A DNA stretch of 64,000 nt from Chlamydia gallinacea 08-1274/3 (lineage in GTDB: Bacteria; Chlamydiota; Chlamydiia; Chlamydiales; Chlamydiaceae): the NCBI RefSeq assembly GCF_000471025.2, contig NZ_CP015840.1, positions 744,001-808,000 on the forward strand. The letters run 5' to 3'. How positions within the stretch are numbered: position 1 is the first letter of the stretch; every line of letters begins with the position of its first letter. The translations under genes and the position numbers were made by a program. The notes below the pieces were generated by a model. That model was not told where the DNA came from. It worked only from the letters and a program-made list of their open reading frames with translations, and did no database searches. Positions 1-7,934 of the stretch are shown here, piece by piece.

Positions 1-210
1 AAATAAATTAGCTGCATCTTTTAATGTTTGCAGAACAACATCGTCATTAGTCCCTAGAGAGATTCCTATAGACACTGTGTGAGAGGATCTTGGTTGGGTA
101 GTTATTGGGTGTTGAGACGCTGCTCCTGTTTCTTGTAGGGGAAATTGTTCAGGGGAGTTGGTTGATGTTGTAGACCAGAAACAGTCACATTTAGGGACAG
201 GAAAGCACAT
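1..210 (-). CDS. Hypothetical protein, N-terminal part (cut by window edge)
   Basis: An open frame of 70 codons runs from an ATG at 210 to the left edge with no stop. An AGAGGA ribosome site lies about 6 bases upstream. The protein starts MCFPVPKCDC and has a Pro/Ser/Thr/Gln-rich stretch before a segment reading ISLGTNDDVVLQTL. That segment resembles one in the 451-residue protein encoded just upstream at 639-1994, so the two may be paralogues. I recognise no domain and assign no function. Transcription would run off the left edge. Confidence 0.6.
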   Translation of the reverse strand, partial: MCFPVPKCDCFWSTTSTNSPEQFPLQETGAASQHPITTQPRSSHTVSIGISLGTNDDVVLQTLKDAANLF

Positions 211-638
211 AAAATTCCTCTGATGTTAAAATGTTTAGAGACGAAAGGATCGTTGGTATTTTTTCTGGTTCATTGTTGATAAGGCAAGCAATTTTGTCTA
301 TGAATTTGATTCTAAGATGCTGATTTTTAGTTTTTTATAAAAAAGTGTTTTAGTTTTAGATAAATGTTTATAAGGAAAAATTTTTCGATAAGTTCAAATT
401 GTTTTTCTGTCCAACGATGTGTAATCGGGCATATTAGTTGTTTCTACTCATTCTATGGGTTGCTAGTCTTCAACCTATTTTTATTGTATTCATATCTTCG
501 AGTATTGATCGTTTTTCTATAGGATTTTTTAAGTATAGACAATGGGGTCGAGATATCCAGACTAGGATTAGAATTTACTCAACAGAGTAGATGTCTAGTT
601 GTGGTATTTTCTCGATCCCCACATGTTTTGCTCGCTAT
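211..638. other. Intergenic region with a nested inverted repeat
   Basis: This 428-base gap separates two minus-strand genes. The part near 211-420 is very AT-rich and probably carries the promoter of the left-edge gene; TTGAAC and TATAAA boxes on the minus strand are 19 bases apart, a loose match. The part at 543-621 is a nested dyad, described separately. I see no coding frame. Confidence 0.5.
543..621. repeat. Nested inverted repeat, possible structured RNA or terminator
   Basis: The outer arms are TGGGGTCGAGA (543-553) and TCTCGATCCCCA (610-621), complementary apart from one bulged T. Inside them ACTAG pairs with CTAGT, and TACTC pairs with GAGTA around an AACA loop. It lies 18 bases past the stop of the 451-residue gene. 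Neither strand has a clear T-run after it, so it is not a standard intrinsic terminator. Confidence 0.5.
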
Positions 639-1994
639 TTATTGGGTTTTAGCTTGAGCAATTTTCATCACTGAAAAAAGTTCTGTCAAATTACTTGAGC
701 TACTGAGTAGCTCTTTCTGTCTTATAATTTCATCATTTTCATCATCAGGGGGACATTCAACACCATCAGGTAGATGGTAGTCATCAGCAGGGGCATTTGA
801 CGTACTATCTGCAGAACTAATGCTTACCTGGCGGGTTAACTGTCGTTTAGTGGGTGCTTTCGATGTTTGTGATTTTGCTAAATACACTCGTTGTGAACGT
901 AGGAAAATTTTCATAAATGGATCATCAGCCTGAGAAATATCTACTGGAGATTGCTCAGAAGAGTCCACAGGTACGTAGCCACAACAAAGCAAAATTAACA
1001 TTAATAGTCGTATGAAACTCTTTATTTCGTAAGAAGGGCAGGCTCCACTTTTAATTAAAGGAGAATTTGGGCCGGCGGATATACAGAGAAATTTTTCAAA
1101 TATCCAGGTGACTAGATGAGCTTTTTCAAACCCCAGGATTCCTACCTGTCCGGTAGTTAAAGATTTTACTATTAGCTGGGAAAGAAATTTCTGTGTAACA
1201 GATTGTTTGTATTTCGATGCTGATGCTGATGATTGTATTCCAGAACAGACAATAGAATCCCTGCGTCCAGAGTTGGGATTTGTTGCATTGAAAATCATGT
1301 TATCCGAGTTATCAATCAGCCAGCATGGGGGAGGAGTAGGTGTTTGCTCAGGATTTAGCCATGCCTGTGATCCAATGATTCCTAAAAGGATAGGTAATGT
1401 TTGCTGGACTTCATCATCATCACTGGTGATAGATAGGCTAGCATCATAAAAAAATGACTGAGAAATTTCTCGCATACCTCCAGAGCATTGATTTTTGGCT
1501 TCTTGACAAGCTGCTTCGAGTTCTTGTTTTTGTTCTTCAGTAAAATTTGCACCACTTTGTACCATGCTTAATACATTCCATTCTAACGTGTTAAGTGCTA
1601 ACCCTAATGAAATTGGGCCATAACTTTGATTCATCCCATCAATAAATTGGGGAATATTGCTTGTGCTTGTAGTTTCCACAATGCAACAAGCTTGGAAACA
1701 AGTGCAAAACCACCTGCCGCAACTTCCAAAACGTCTTTCACAGGGATTAGAGCATTGTTCGTAGCAGACAACGCATCCTTTTTGGGTTCTTGGGTGTTCA
1801 ATGATAGAGCTTACTATCCCAGCAATTTGACTCACTTGGCTTGCTAAGTCACTTTCACCGCCAAGTTGTAGTCGGATTTCCGATCGTGCTTGTGGTTGTT
1901 TAGTGACAACACCAGAGGTGGATGGATTTTGAGAAGTATCAATAGATCCTGAGCGTACTCGAGAAAACTGAAAACTAGGAAAACTAAATGCCAT
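639..1994 (-). CDS. Hypothetical protein with cysteine-rich segment
   Basis: 451 residues. The start is firm: GGAGG lies 6 bases before the ATG that gives MAFSFPSFQF. A Ser/Thr/Gln-rich N-terminus is followed near residues 74-106 by a cysteine-dense stretch (motifs CVVCYEQC, NPCERRFGSC, CTCFQACC), then a helical region and an acidic, Ser-rich C-terminus. There is no signal peptide or obvious membrane helix. A segment reading LSITSDDDEVQQTL resembles ISLGTNDDVVLQTL in the neighbouring left-edge gene, suggesting a tandem paralogous family. The cysteines could bind metal or form disulfides, but their spacing matches no zinc motif I know. It may be a lineage-specific effector. Function unknown. 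Confidence 0.75.
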   Translation of the reverse strand: MAFSFPSFQFSRVRSGSIDTSQNPSTSGVVTKQPQARSEIRLQLGGESDLASQVSQIAGIVSSIIEHPRTQKGCVVCYEQCSNPCERRFGSCGRWFCTCFQACCIVETTSTSNIPQFIDGMNQSYGPISLGLALNTLEWNVLSMVQSGANFTEEQKQELEAACQEAKNQCSGGMREISQSFFYDASLSITSDDDEVQQTLPILLGIIGSQAWLNPEQTPTPPPCWLIDNSDNMIFNATNPNSGRRDSIVCSGIQSSASASKYKQSVTQKFLSQLIVKSLTTGQVGILGFEKAHLVTWIFEKFLCISAGPNSPLIKSGACPSYEIKSFIRLLMLILLCCGYVPVDSSEQSPVDISQADDPFMKIFLRSQRVYLAKSQTSKAPTKRQLTRQVSISSADSTSNAPADDYHLPDGVECPPDDENDEIIRQKELLSSSSNLTELFSVMKIAQAKTQ

Positions 1995-2204
1995 ACATGG
2001 CCTCCGTAGATTTTTGAATTTTTCTCCAAGATTCTGATGTAAAAAATGAGCATATTTTGTTTTTCATCAGAAAATTTGGGAAAGCAATGTAAAGAAATTT
2101 TTTTAAAACATCCATTTTTTAAATTTTTTTTTACACTTGCAGAGTGCAGGAATTGCCAGAGCCACGAAATTTTTTCGTGTTTATGGAATGTAAATTGAGA
2201 GAAT

Positions 2205-2434
2205 TCACGTCTTTGGAGATAAGGAAGATTTTGTATTTGCTTTAGTCATAGAATGACGTGTAGTTTTTATCTTTTTTGGTGTAGTTGAAGAGTCTTTTTC
2301 GTTGTTTATTTTTGTAGTAACGGCTAAGAAAGCTCTCTTTTTGATGCAGGTAAGGCAAAGGATTTCTTCAGATGTACCATGATTTAACCATGGAAAAGTT
2401 GTTTCTTAATTGTCATGTTTTTGCTTTTGTGCAT
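2205..2434 (-). pseudogene. Small basic ORF broken by a one-base frameshift
   Basis: A short frame from ATG 2434 (or 2416) reads MHKSKNMTIKKQLF and then stops at 2384-2386. A second frame, open from 2405 to the stop at 2205-2207, has no start codon in its first 50 codons and continues PWLNHGTSEE, LCLTCIKKRAF and a Lys/Thr/Ser-rich tail. Joining the frames by a -1 shift at the CTTTTCC run near 2393-2397 gives one continuous basic protein of about 76 residues with a CxxC. One lost T explains it; programmed slippage or a sequencing error are alternatives. There is no clear ribosome site. A TATACT box lies upstream near 2464-2469. Function unknown. Confidence 0.45.
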
Positions 2435-3022
2435 GTAGGGAAATGAGGAAGAGGTTGTTTTAAAGTATAATTAAATCTAGATTCTCTTAATGAAAAAAGT
2501 TAACATACTCCGTAGCCTTCAGCACAATCTCAATCCCCCTGAGAGTGTGGTGAGGGCAATTTTTTATTTTGTTTTCTAACATGATTCTTTGTTGCTATCC
2601 TTTACCCACCTCTACCTACCTATAGAAATAGGTGGGATCTTTTTATTACCTACAAATTTCTTCAATAGTTAAATTGGGTTTCTATCTAAATCTTCGTTGA
2701 AGTTTGTGGTGCACTAGCTTTGCTTGCTTATGCTTATACTTGTATATTAGGGTAATATATTTTAAACATTGCTTCTCTATAGGTTAACTCCATCTATTTA
2801 GACTGTATTGAGATATATCTGGTACAGCAGGACATATTCTATTTCTATCTTGAAATCCTATAATTTGCGGTCTTGGATTTATTTAGGGATTGTTGATTAC
2901 GAAAAGAAGTATGTGTGATCAACACTGTCGTAGTCGTTAATTTTACTTTTAGATATGAAGAGATGCTAATGCTGTCTTGAACAGTGTGGGTTTCTATTTG
3001 GGGAGAAGAAATAGTGTGAAAA
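2435..3022. other. Long intergenic region with hairpins, no clear gene
   Basis: A 10-bp stem with one mismatch pairs 2523-2532 with 2540-2549 (loop ATCCCCC), and a T-rich run follows at 2561-2571. A terminator-like hairpin lies at 2615-2648. From about 2650 to 3022 I find only AT-rich DNA with many stops in the frames I checked. Confidence 0.4.
2615..2648 (+). terminator. Rho-independent terminator-like hairpin
   Basis: CCTACCTAT (2615-2623) pairs with ATAGGTGGG (2628-2636), nine pairs with one G-T wobble and an AGAA loop. ATCTTTTTATT follows. It would end a plus-strand transcript, yet no plus-strand gene lies upstream, so a small RNA is possible. Confidence 0.5.
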
Positions 3023-3109
3023 CGGAAGAGAAGGGATTCGAACCCCTGGTTCCTTTAAGGGAACTTCTGATTTCGAATCAGATGCATTCGACCACTCTGC
3101 CACTCTTCC
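3023..3109 (-). tRNA. tRNA-Ser (anticodon CGA)
   Basis: The minus strand folds into a class II tRNA of 87 bases. The acceptor stem is GGAAGAG with CTCTTCC and the discriminator base is G. The anticodon stem TCTGA/TCAGA holds the loop TTCGAAA with anticodon CGA, which reads UCG serine codons. The long variable arm GTTCC/GGAAC is typical of serine tRNAs, and the T arm contains TTCGAAT. No CCA is encoded. Confidence 0.95.
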
Positions 3110-3426
3110 GTACGTAACCAGTTTAGGTTTTCTTAATTAGGAAATCAAGCTCCTCAATGATAATTTTCTTGTGTAACCCATCTCTTTGATAATCAGAAAT
3201 TAATTTCTGTAAAAACTCCGCGTTATCTCAGAAGATCTTCAGCACGATCTCCTTAAGAATAAGAAAGATTAAAATATGCTGATGTATTCATTAGCTTGGT
3301 TTAGGGGTCCTTGGGAGATTCCATTTCTATATGAGTATGTTAGGTAAAATGATAATAATAAATTATGCTAAAAGTAGTCTGTTTGTTTTAAAATAAATTA
3401 AAGGCTTTTGTTTTTTTTATTTTATT
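3110..3426. other. Intergenic region before the YyaL-like gene
   Basis: It holds the tRNA-Ser promoter and a perfect 16-base palindrome, CAGAAATTAATTTCTG, at 3194-3209, which could be an operator. AT-rich DNA leads to the ATG at 3427. I find no small gene. Confidence 0.4.
3120..3148 (-). promoter_or_regulatory. Predicted promoter of tRNA-Ser
   Basis: On the minus strand, TTGATT (3143-3148) and TAAACT (3120-3125) are separated by exactly 17 bases. The -10 box ends 10 bases before the tRNA 5' end, a good fit to a housekeeping sigma promoter. Confidence 0.5.
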
Positions 3427-5532
3427 ATGTCACAGCCTCTGTATACAAATAAACTGATTAACGAGAAATCTCCTTACCTACTTCTTTATGCTCATACGCC
3501 GGTGAATTGGTATCCGTGGGGTAGTGAGGCTTTTGATTTAGCAAAATCTCAAGATAAACCTATCTTTCTTTCTATAGGGTGCGCTCATTCTCGGGGGTGC
3601 CGTGTTATGCTTCAGGAGAGTTTTGTAAATCCTGAAGTGGCAGCCATGCTCAATGAATATTTTGTTAATGTTAAAATAGATAAGGAAGAGTTGCCCCATG
3701 TAGCTCATCTCTATTTTGATCTCGCTCAGTTGCTTTCTGTATCGGGAGAAGGACAGAGCATTTCTTCCTGGCCTTTGAATGTATTTTTAACCCCGGATTT
3801 GCTTCCCTTTTTTTCTGTGAATTATTTAAGTGCTGAAGAGAAGTTAGGCATGCCTTCATTTTCTCAAATGATAGAAAAGTTATATGCCATGTGGAAAGAC
3901 TGTGAAGAGAGAGAGGTTCTTGTCCGTCAGGCTCATAAGGTTATGGAAATCGCCTCTTTTATAGAGAAGTGTTTTAAAAAAGAACTCCTAGAAGAGCAGG
4001 TCCTTTTGCAAACGGTATCTGCAATTTATCATGATATTGATCCTCATTACGGAGGAATCAAATCTTTTCCTAAAACCCCGCCTTACTTACTCATTCAATT
4101 CTTATTACGTTACAGCATAGAATATCAAGATAGTCGTAGTCTGTTTTTTGTGGATCGTTCATTGCAGATGATGGCTAAGGGAGGGATTTTTGATCATCTA
4201 GGAGGAGGTTTTTATTGCTATACTATAGATGATAAATGGTTAATTCCTTGTTTTGAAAAACAACTCATAGACAATGCGTTTTTACTGTTAGACTATCTTG
4301 ATGCTGGAGTCTGTTTAAAAAATCCTCAGTACCTAGAGATTGCAAAACAGATACTTCATTACATGTTATCAGCACTGTACTATCCCGATGTGGGGGCTTT
4401 CTATACTTCAGAACACGGGGAATCTTGGGGAGCCTCAGGGAAGTGCTTAGCCTGGTCAGGAGAGGAAATTCGTGAGATTTTAGGAGAAAGAGCAGATTTA
4501 TTTTGTGAGTATTATGGCATTTCTCGAGAAGGATTTTGCAATGGGAAGAATATCCTCCATATTCCTGACCATATTAACTTAGAAGAAATTGCAGAGAAAT
4601 ATCATTGCTCAGTTGAAGAATTTTTTGAGATTTTAGATTGCCTAAAAGATAAGTTACGTTTGCATAGAGAAACAAAGCTACAATTATTTAAAGATGACCA
4701 ATGTTTGGCTTTTCATAACGGATGGATGATTCATGCTCTTGTGATTGCAGGGAGAACTTTAGGAGAGAATCATTATATTTCTATAGCTATGAAGTGTGGT
4801 GAGTTTATTCGTAATCATTTGTGTGTGAAGACGACATTATTACGCAGATGGAGGGAAGGAGAAGCAAAATATTCTGCAGGACTGGAAGATTATGGTGCTG
4901 TTATTTTAGGGTTCCTTTCCCTATACGAAGTTGGATGTGGCGCGAAATGGCTAGTATATGCTGAGGAGCTCATGAAGGAGGTTCTCATTTTTTTCCGTTC
5001 GGAGAGCGGGGGATTTTATACTACAGATGGACGTGATTCCTATTTGCTTTTTCAGCAAGAGAGCTTATCCGATGGGGAAAGTATTTCCGGAAGTGCTTTG
5101 ATTTGTCAAACCTTAATCAAGTTACACATGCTTACGGAAAAGAAACACTATCTAACCTATGCTGAAGATACATTACAGTTAGCTCAGGCCCGATGGCATA
5201 CGCATAAATTTTCGTCTATGGGAAGCTTAATTGCTGCTCAGACTTATTTTTCTCGTAACCACAAAAAAATTCTTATTTCTCTTGCTCATGAAGAAGATCG
5301 TAGAATCATTTTATCTTATTTTTCTGGTCGCTTTCTTCCTTATGTATCTTTAGTGTGGATGAAACAAGGTGAGAGAGAATTATTAGAACGTCTTCTTCCG
5401 GAACATGAACATTCGTTAATCCCCAAGGAGGGCCAGAAGTTATCTATTGTTTGTGTCATTGAACCGGAAGTAGGAAGGAAATTTTCGAATCTAGAAGATT
5501 TTTATAACTATTTGAAAGAATATACTTTATAA
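3427..5532 (+). CDS. YyaL/DUF255 thioredoxin-fold plus glycosidase-fold protein
   Basis: 701 residues, the usual size for the YyaL/SPATA20 family (N-terminal thioredoxin-like DUF255 domain, C-terminal alpha/alpha barrel). The signature [25 protein letters not shown], then PIFLSIG and WPLNVFLTP, identify it. In most relatives SIG is followed by YSTCHWCHVM with a CxxC; here the segment is [10 protein letters not shown], so the first cysteine is serine and only the second remains. Thiol redox activity is therefore doubtful. It appears to correspond to C. trachomatis CT356. It stands alone after the tRNA and is followed by the SurA-like gene after 104 bases. The cellular role of the family is unknown. 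Confidence 0.88.
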   Translation: MSQPLYTNKLINEKSPYLLLYAHTPVNWYPWGSEAFDLAKSQDKPIFLSIGCAHSRGCRVMLQESFVNPEVAAMLNEYFVNVKIDKEELPHVAHLYFDLAQLLSVSGEGQSISSWPLNVFLTPDLLPFFSVNYLSAEEKLGMPSFSQMIEKLYAMWKDCEEREVLVRQAHKVMEIASFIEKCFKKELLEEQVLLQTVSAIYHDIDPHYGGIKSFPKTPPYLLIQFLLRYSIEYQDSRSLFFVDRSLQMMAKGGIFDHLGGGFYCYTIDDKWLIPCFEKQLIDNAFLLLDYLDAGVCLKNPQYLEIAKQILHYMLSALYYPDVGAFYTSEHGESWGASGKCLAWSGEEIREILGERADLFCEYYGISREGFCNGKNILHIPDHINLEEIAEKYHCSVEEFFEILDCLKDKLRLHRETKLQLFKDDQCLAFHNGWMIHALVIAGRTLGENHYISIAMKCGEFIRNHLCVKTTLLRRWREGEAKYSAGLEDYGAVILGFLSLYEVGCGAKWLVYAEELMKEVLIFFRSESGGFYTTDGRDSYLLFQQESLSDGESISGSALICQTLIKLHMLTEKKHYLTYAEDTLQLAQARWHTHKFSSMGSLIAAQTYFSRNHKKILISLAHEEDRRIILSYFSGRFLPYVSLVWMKQGERELLERLLPEHEHSLIPKEGQKLSIVCVIEPEVGRKFSNLEDFYNYLKEYTL

Positions 5533-5636
5533 ATGTATTTCTGCGTGTTTTGTCAAGGTTTTTCTCAAAGTGGCTAAAATTTGGGGAATTTCTTATAGTG
5601 AATCCCAGTATCGGGAACTATTAGGAGTAGCAAATC

Positions 5637-6710
5637 ATGAAGAGTAGAATCCTGAGTATTTTTTCTCTTACCAGCTGTTTGTGTTTCTCAGTACCGCTAA
5701 TGGGAAATTCTTCTTTACTTTCCTCGCCTTCCAGCTACTTAGAGAAAGTTCCAGAAGATCCGTCAGGGATTGCTATTCATGATCGAGTTTTATTTAAGGT
5801 CGATGAAGACATTGTTGTGACCACTTTAGATGTTATACAAAAATTGAATCTTCTTTTTGCTTCTTCGTATCCTCATCTTTTAGATTCTGTTTCTGCGCGC
5901 TCACAATACTATGCTTCTATGTGGCCTGTAGTGTTAGAGTCTGTTATTGATGAATTTCTTATGGTTGCTGATGCAAAATCTAAAAAAATTTTTATAGATC
6001 CAACAACAGTCAATCAAGAAATTGAAGCTATGTTTGGTAGAGATCTATCTCCGTTTTATGAGCATTTCGATATGACAGCTGAGGATATTTTTAGGGTTAT
6101 TCATCGTACATTAGTTGCCCAAAGAGTTATGGGAATGATGGTACGCTCTAAAGTTATGTTAAAAGTCACCCCGGGGAAAATCCGAGAGCATTATGATGCG
6201 TTAGCTGAGGAGGCAGCGAAAACATCGGTATGGAAATATCGCGTAGTCACAGTGAAGGCAGCTACAGAGTCTTTAGCTAGTCAAATTGCGAGTAACGTGT
6301 GTGCGCAACTAAATGAAGCACGTGTGTGGAATAGAGAACGACTTTCCGCTTTTGTTCTTTCTCAGGGAGGGGAGTTGATGTATTCCGAAGAATTCGTTCG
6401 TAATGATAAGGAACTTTCCGAGGCTCATAAGAATGAATTGCTCCAAGTGAACTATCCGGAATGTATTTGTGGTCAACCGAAACTATGCAAATCAGGATAT
6501 AAAATTCACGTACTTTTGGATAAGTCTTCTATGGTAATGCGATCTCTCGAAGATATGGAAATGCAGATCAAACATATGTTATTTATGCGTTATGCGGAGG
6601 GAATAGAAGCTCAGTATAAAGAAAAATTACGTTTGCGTTATGGCTTCGATCCTTCTATAATTTCTACATTGCTTTCTCAAGAAGCACCCCCACTATTTTC
6701 TCTACTTTAG
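5637..6710 (+). CDS. SurA-like periplasmic chaperone candidate
   Basis: 357 residues with a signal peptide ([21 protein letters not shown]). From about residue 45, the pattern [22 protein letters not shown] resembles the start of mature SurA, where a helical chaperone domain begins; a region beginning [16 protein letters not shown] resembles the linker into a parvulin domain. I see no convincing complete parvulin (prolyl isomerase) domain, so it is probably a chaperone only. An AGGAG lies 10 bases before the ATG. It ends 8 bases before rsmA, so the two are probably co-transcribed. It appears to be CT355. Likely client: outer-membrane proteins (inference). Confidence 0.72.
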   Translation: MKSRILSIFSLTSCLCFSVPLMGNSSLLSSPSSYLEKVPEDPSGIAIHDRVLFKVDEDIVVTTLDVIQKLNLLFASSYPHLLDSVSARSQYYASMWPVVLESVIDEFLMVADAKSKKIFIDPTTVNQEIEAMFGRDLSPFYEHFDMTAEDIFRVIHRTLVAQRVMGMMVRSKVMLKVTPGKIREHYDALAEEAAKTSVWKYRVVTVKAATESLASQIASNVCAQLNEARVWNRERLSAFVLSQGGELMYSEEFVRNDKELSEAHKNELLQVNYPECICGQPKLCKSGYKIHVLLDKSSMVMRSLEDMEMQIKHMLFMRYAEGIEAQYKEKLRLRYGFDPSIISTLLSQEAPPLFSLL

Positions 6711-6718
6711 GAGATCTT

Positions 6719-7552
6719 GTGTCCCGCAGCTCCCCGGAACAGCTCATACAATTTTTAAAAGAAGTTCGGGGCTATCCCAAAAAGGGGTTGTCGCAAAATT
6801 TTTTAATTGATGGGAATATTCTCAAAAAGATTCTTGAGATTTCCTGTGTGCAACCAGAAGATTGGGTATTAGAAGTTGGTCCTGGGTATGGAGCTCTTAC
6901 TGAGGTTTTGGTCAATAGAGGAGCTCGAGTTATCGCCTTGGAGAAGGATAGTATGTTTGCATCGACTCTTCGTCTCTTGCCTATAAATGTACACATTACA
7001 GATGCTTGTAAATATCCTTTAGCTAGTTTACCTCAGGAGGGCTATCGAGGGAAAGGACGTATTGTTGCTAATCTTCCGTACCATATTACTACGCCTTTAC
7101 TAGTAAAATTTTTTACTGAAACTCCAAATCTATGGAAAACAGTTACAGTAATGGTTCAGGATGAAGTTGCTCGCCGGATTACGGCACAGCCTGGGGGGAA
7201 AGAATACAGTGCCCTCACGGTGTTCCTTAATTTTTTTTCTGATGTGCGTTATGCCTTTAAGGTAAGTCCTAGCTGTTTTTTCCCAAAACCTAACGTTGGT
7301 TCGGCTGTTGTCCATATGGTTGTTAAAGATACTTTCCCTCTAAAAGATCAAGATCACGATGCATTTTTTACTCTTACAAGAACAGCATTTGGGAAAAGAA
7401 GGAAATTCTTAGCTAATGCATTAAAAGATCTTTACCCCAAAGCAAAGGTTTTACTTGCTTTACAGGAACTCCATTTTTCTGACAAAACGCGTCCGGAAAC
7501 TTTATCATTGCATGACTATATCCGTCTGTTTCATTTGCTCTCACAGTCTTGA
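6719..7552 (+). CDS. rsmA: 16S rRNA dimethyladenosine transferase RsmA (KsgA)
   Basis: 277 residues, normal length. It dimethylates two adjacent adenines in the 3' hairpin of 16S rRNA using S-adenosylmethionine. Visible motifs are SQNFLID near residue 25, the SAM-binding GPGYGALTE at 54-62, the catalytic NLPYHITTP at 119-127 and [12 protein letters not shown] further on. The start is GTG with TTAGGAG just upstream, 8 bases after the SurA-like gene. An AT-rich hairpin with a T-run follows the stop. Confidence 0.96.
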   Translation: MSRSSPEQLIQFLKEVRGYPKKGLSQNFLIDGNILKKILEISCVQPEDWVLEVGPGYGALTEVLVNRGARVIALEKDSMFASTLRLLPINVHITDACKYPLASLPQEGYRGKGRIVANLPYHITTPLLVKFFTETPNLWKTVTVMVQDEVARRITAQPGGKEYSALTVFLNFFSDVRYAFKVSPSCFFPKPNVGSAVVHMVVKDTFPLKDQDHDAFFTLTRTAFGKRRKFLANALKDLYPKAKVLLALQELHFSDKTRPETLSLHDYIRLFHLLSQS

Positions 7553-7577
7553 GGAGAGAGGGGGTCTTATTGAAGAG

Positions 7578-7608
7578 TAAATTAAAATTGAATTTTTAAT
7601 TTATTTTT
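7578..7608 (+). terminator. Probable terminator of rsmA
   Basis: TAAATTAAAA (7578-7587) pairs perfectly with TTTTAATTTA (7594-7603) around a six-base loop, followed by TTTTT. The stem contains only A-T pairs, which lowers confidence. Confidence 0.5.
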
Positions 7609-7735
7609 AGACTACTTTCTCGAAAAAAAGAAAGAAATAGAAAAAAGAACCTGGTAGTATCTTATTGAGATAAACCACAGGAAAAGCTTTTATTGCTTAT
7701 TTATAACGGCTGTTTTCTAATGCAGGGGTGTTGAA

Positions 7736-7906
7736 ATGGAGACCTGGTTATATTGTCTTTCGCTGAGTAAGAAAACTCCTATTGCCTGTTTACCTATACT
7801 CTCTCCCGTAATGCTACAAGCAGATCAATGCCTTCCCACTCTTTATTTATCCCCATTTAGTCGGTGTTCTGATAGTAAGATTTTTGTAGCTTCTGTAATT
7901 GGGTAA
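7736..7906 (+). CDS. Possible small hypothetical protein
   Basis: A 56-codon frame in the 382-base gap between rsmA and dxs. It starts METWLYCLSLSKK, contains four cysteines and ends SKIFVASVIG. AGGGG lies 8 bases before the ATG and a TATAAC box about 30 bases upstream, so it could be expressed. I recognise no family. It is too short to trust without conservation data. The rest of the gap (7553-7735 and 7907-7934) holds the rsmA terminator and no other frame I can support. Confidence 0.38.
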   Translation: METWLYCLSLSKKTPIACLPILSPVMLQADQCLPTLYLSPFSRCSDSKIFVASVIG

Positions 7907-7934
7907 TACCTGGAAACATACGAAGTATCTTTGA

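Noticed and set aside
1207-1847. Plus-strand open frames of 73-80 codons inside the 451-residue gene
   Set aside because: They lie opposite a gene with a good ribosome site, and their composition looks like antisense reading.
2163-2179. CACGAAA-TTT-TTTCGTG hairpin as terminator of the frameshifted ORF
   Set aside because: The stem is 7 bp with a 3-base loop and no T-run on the minus strand.
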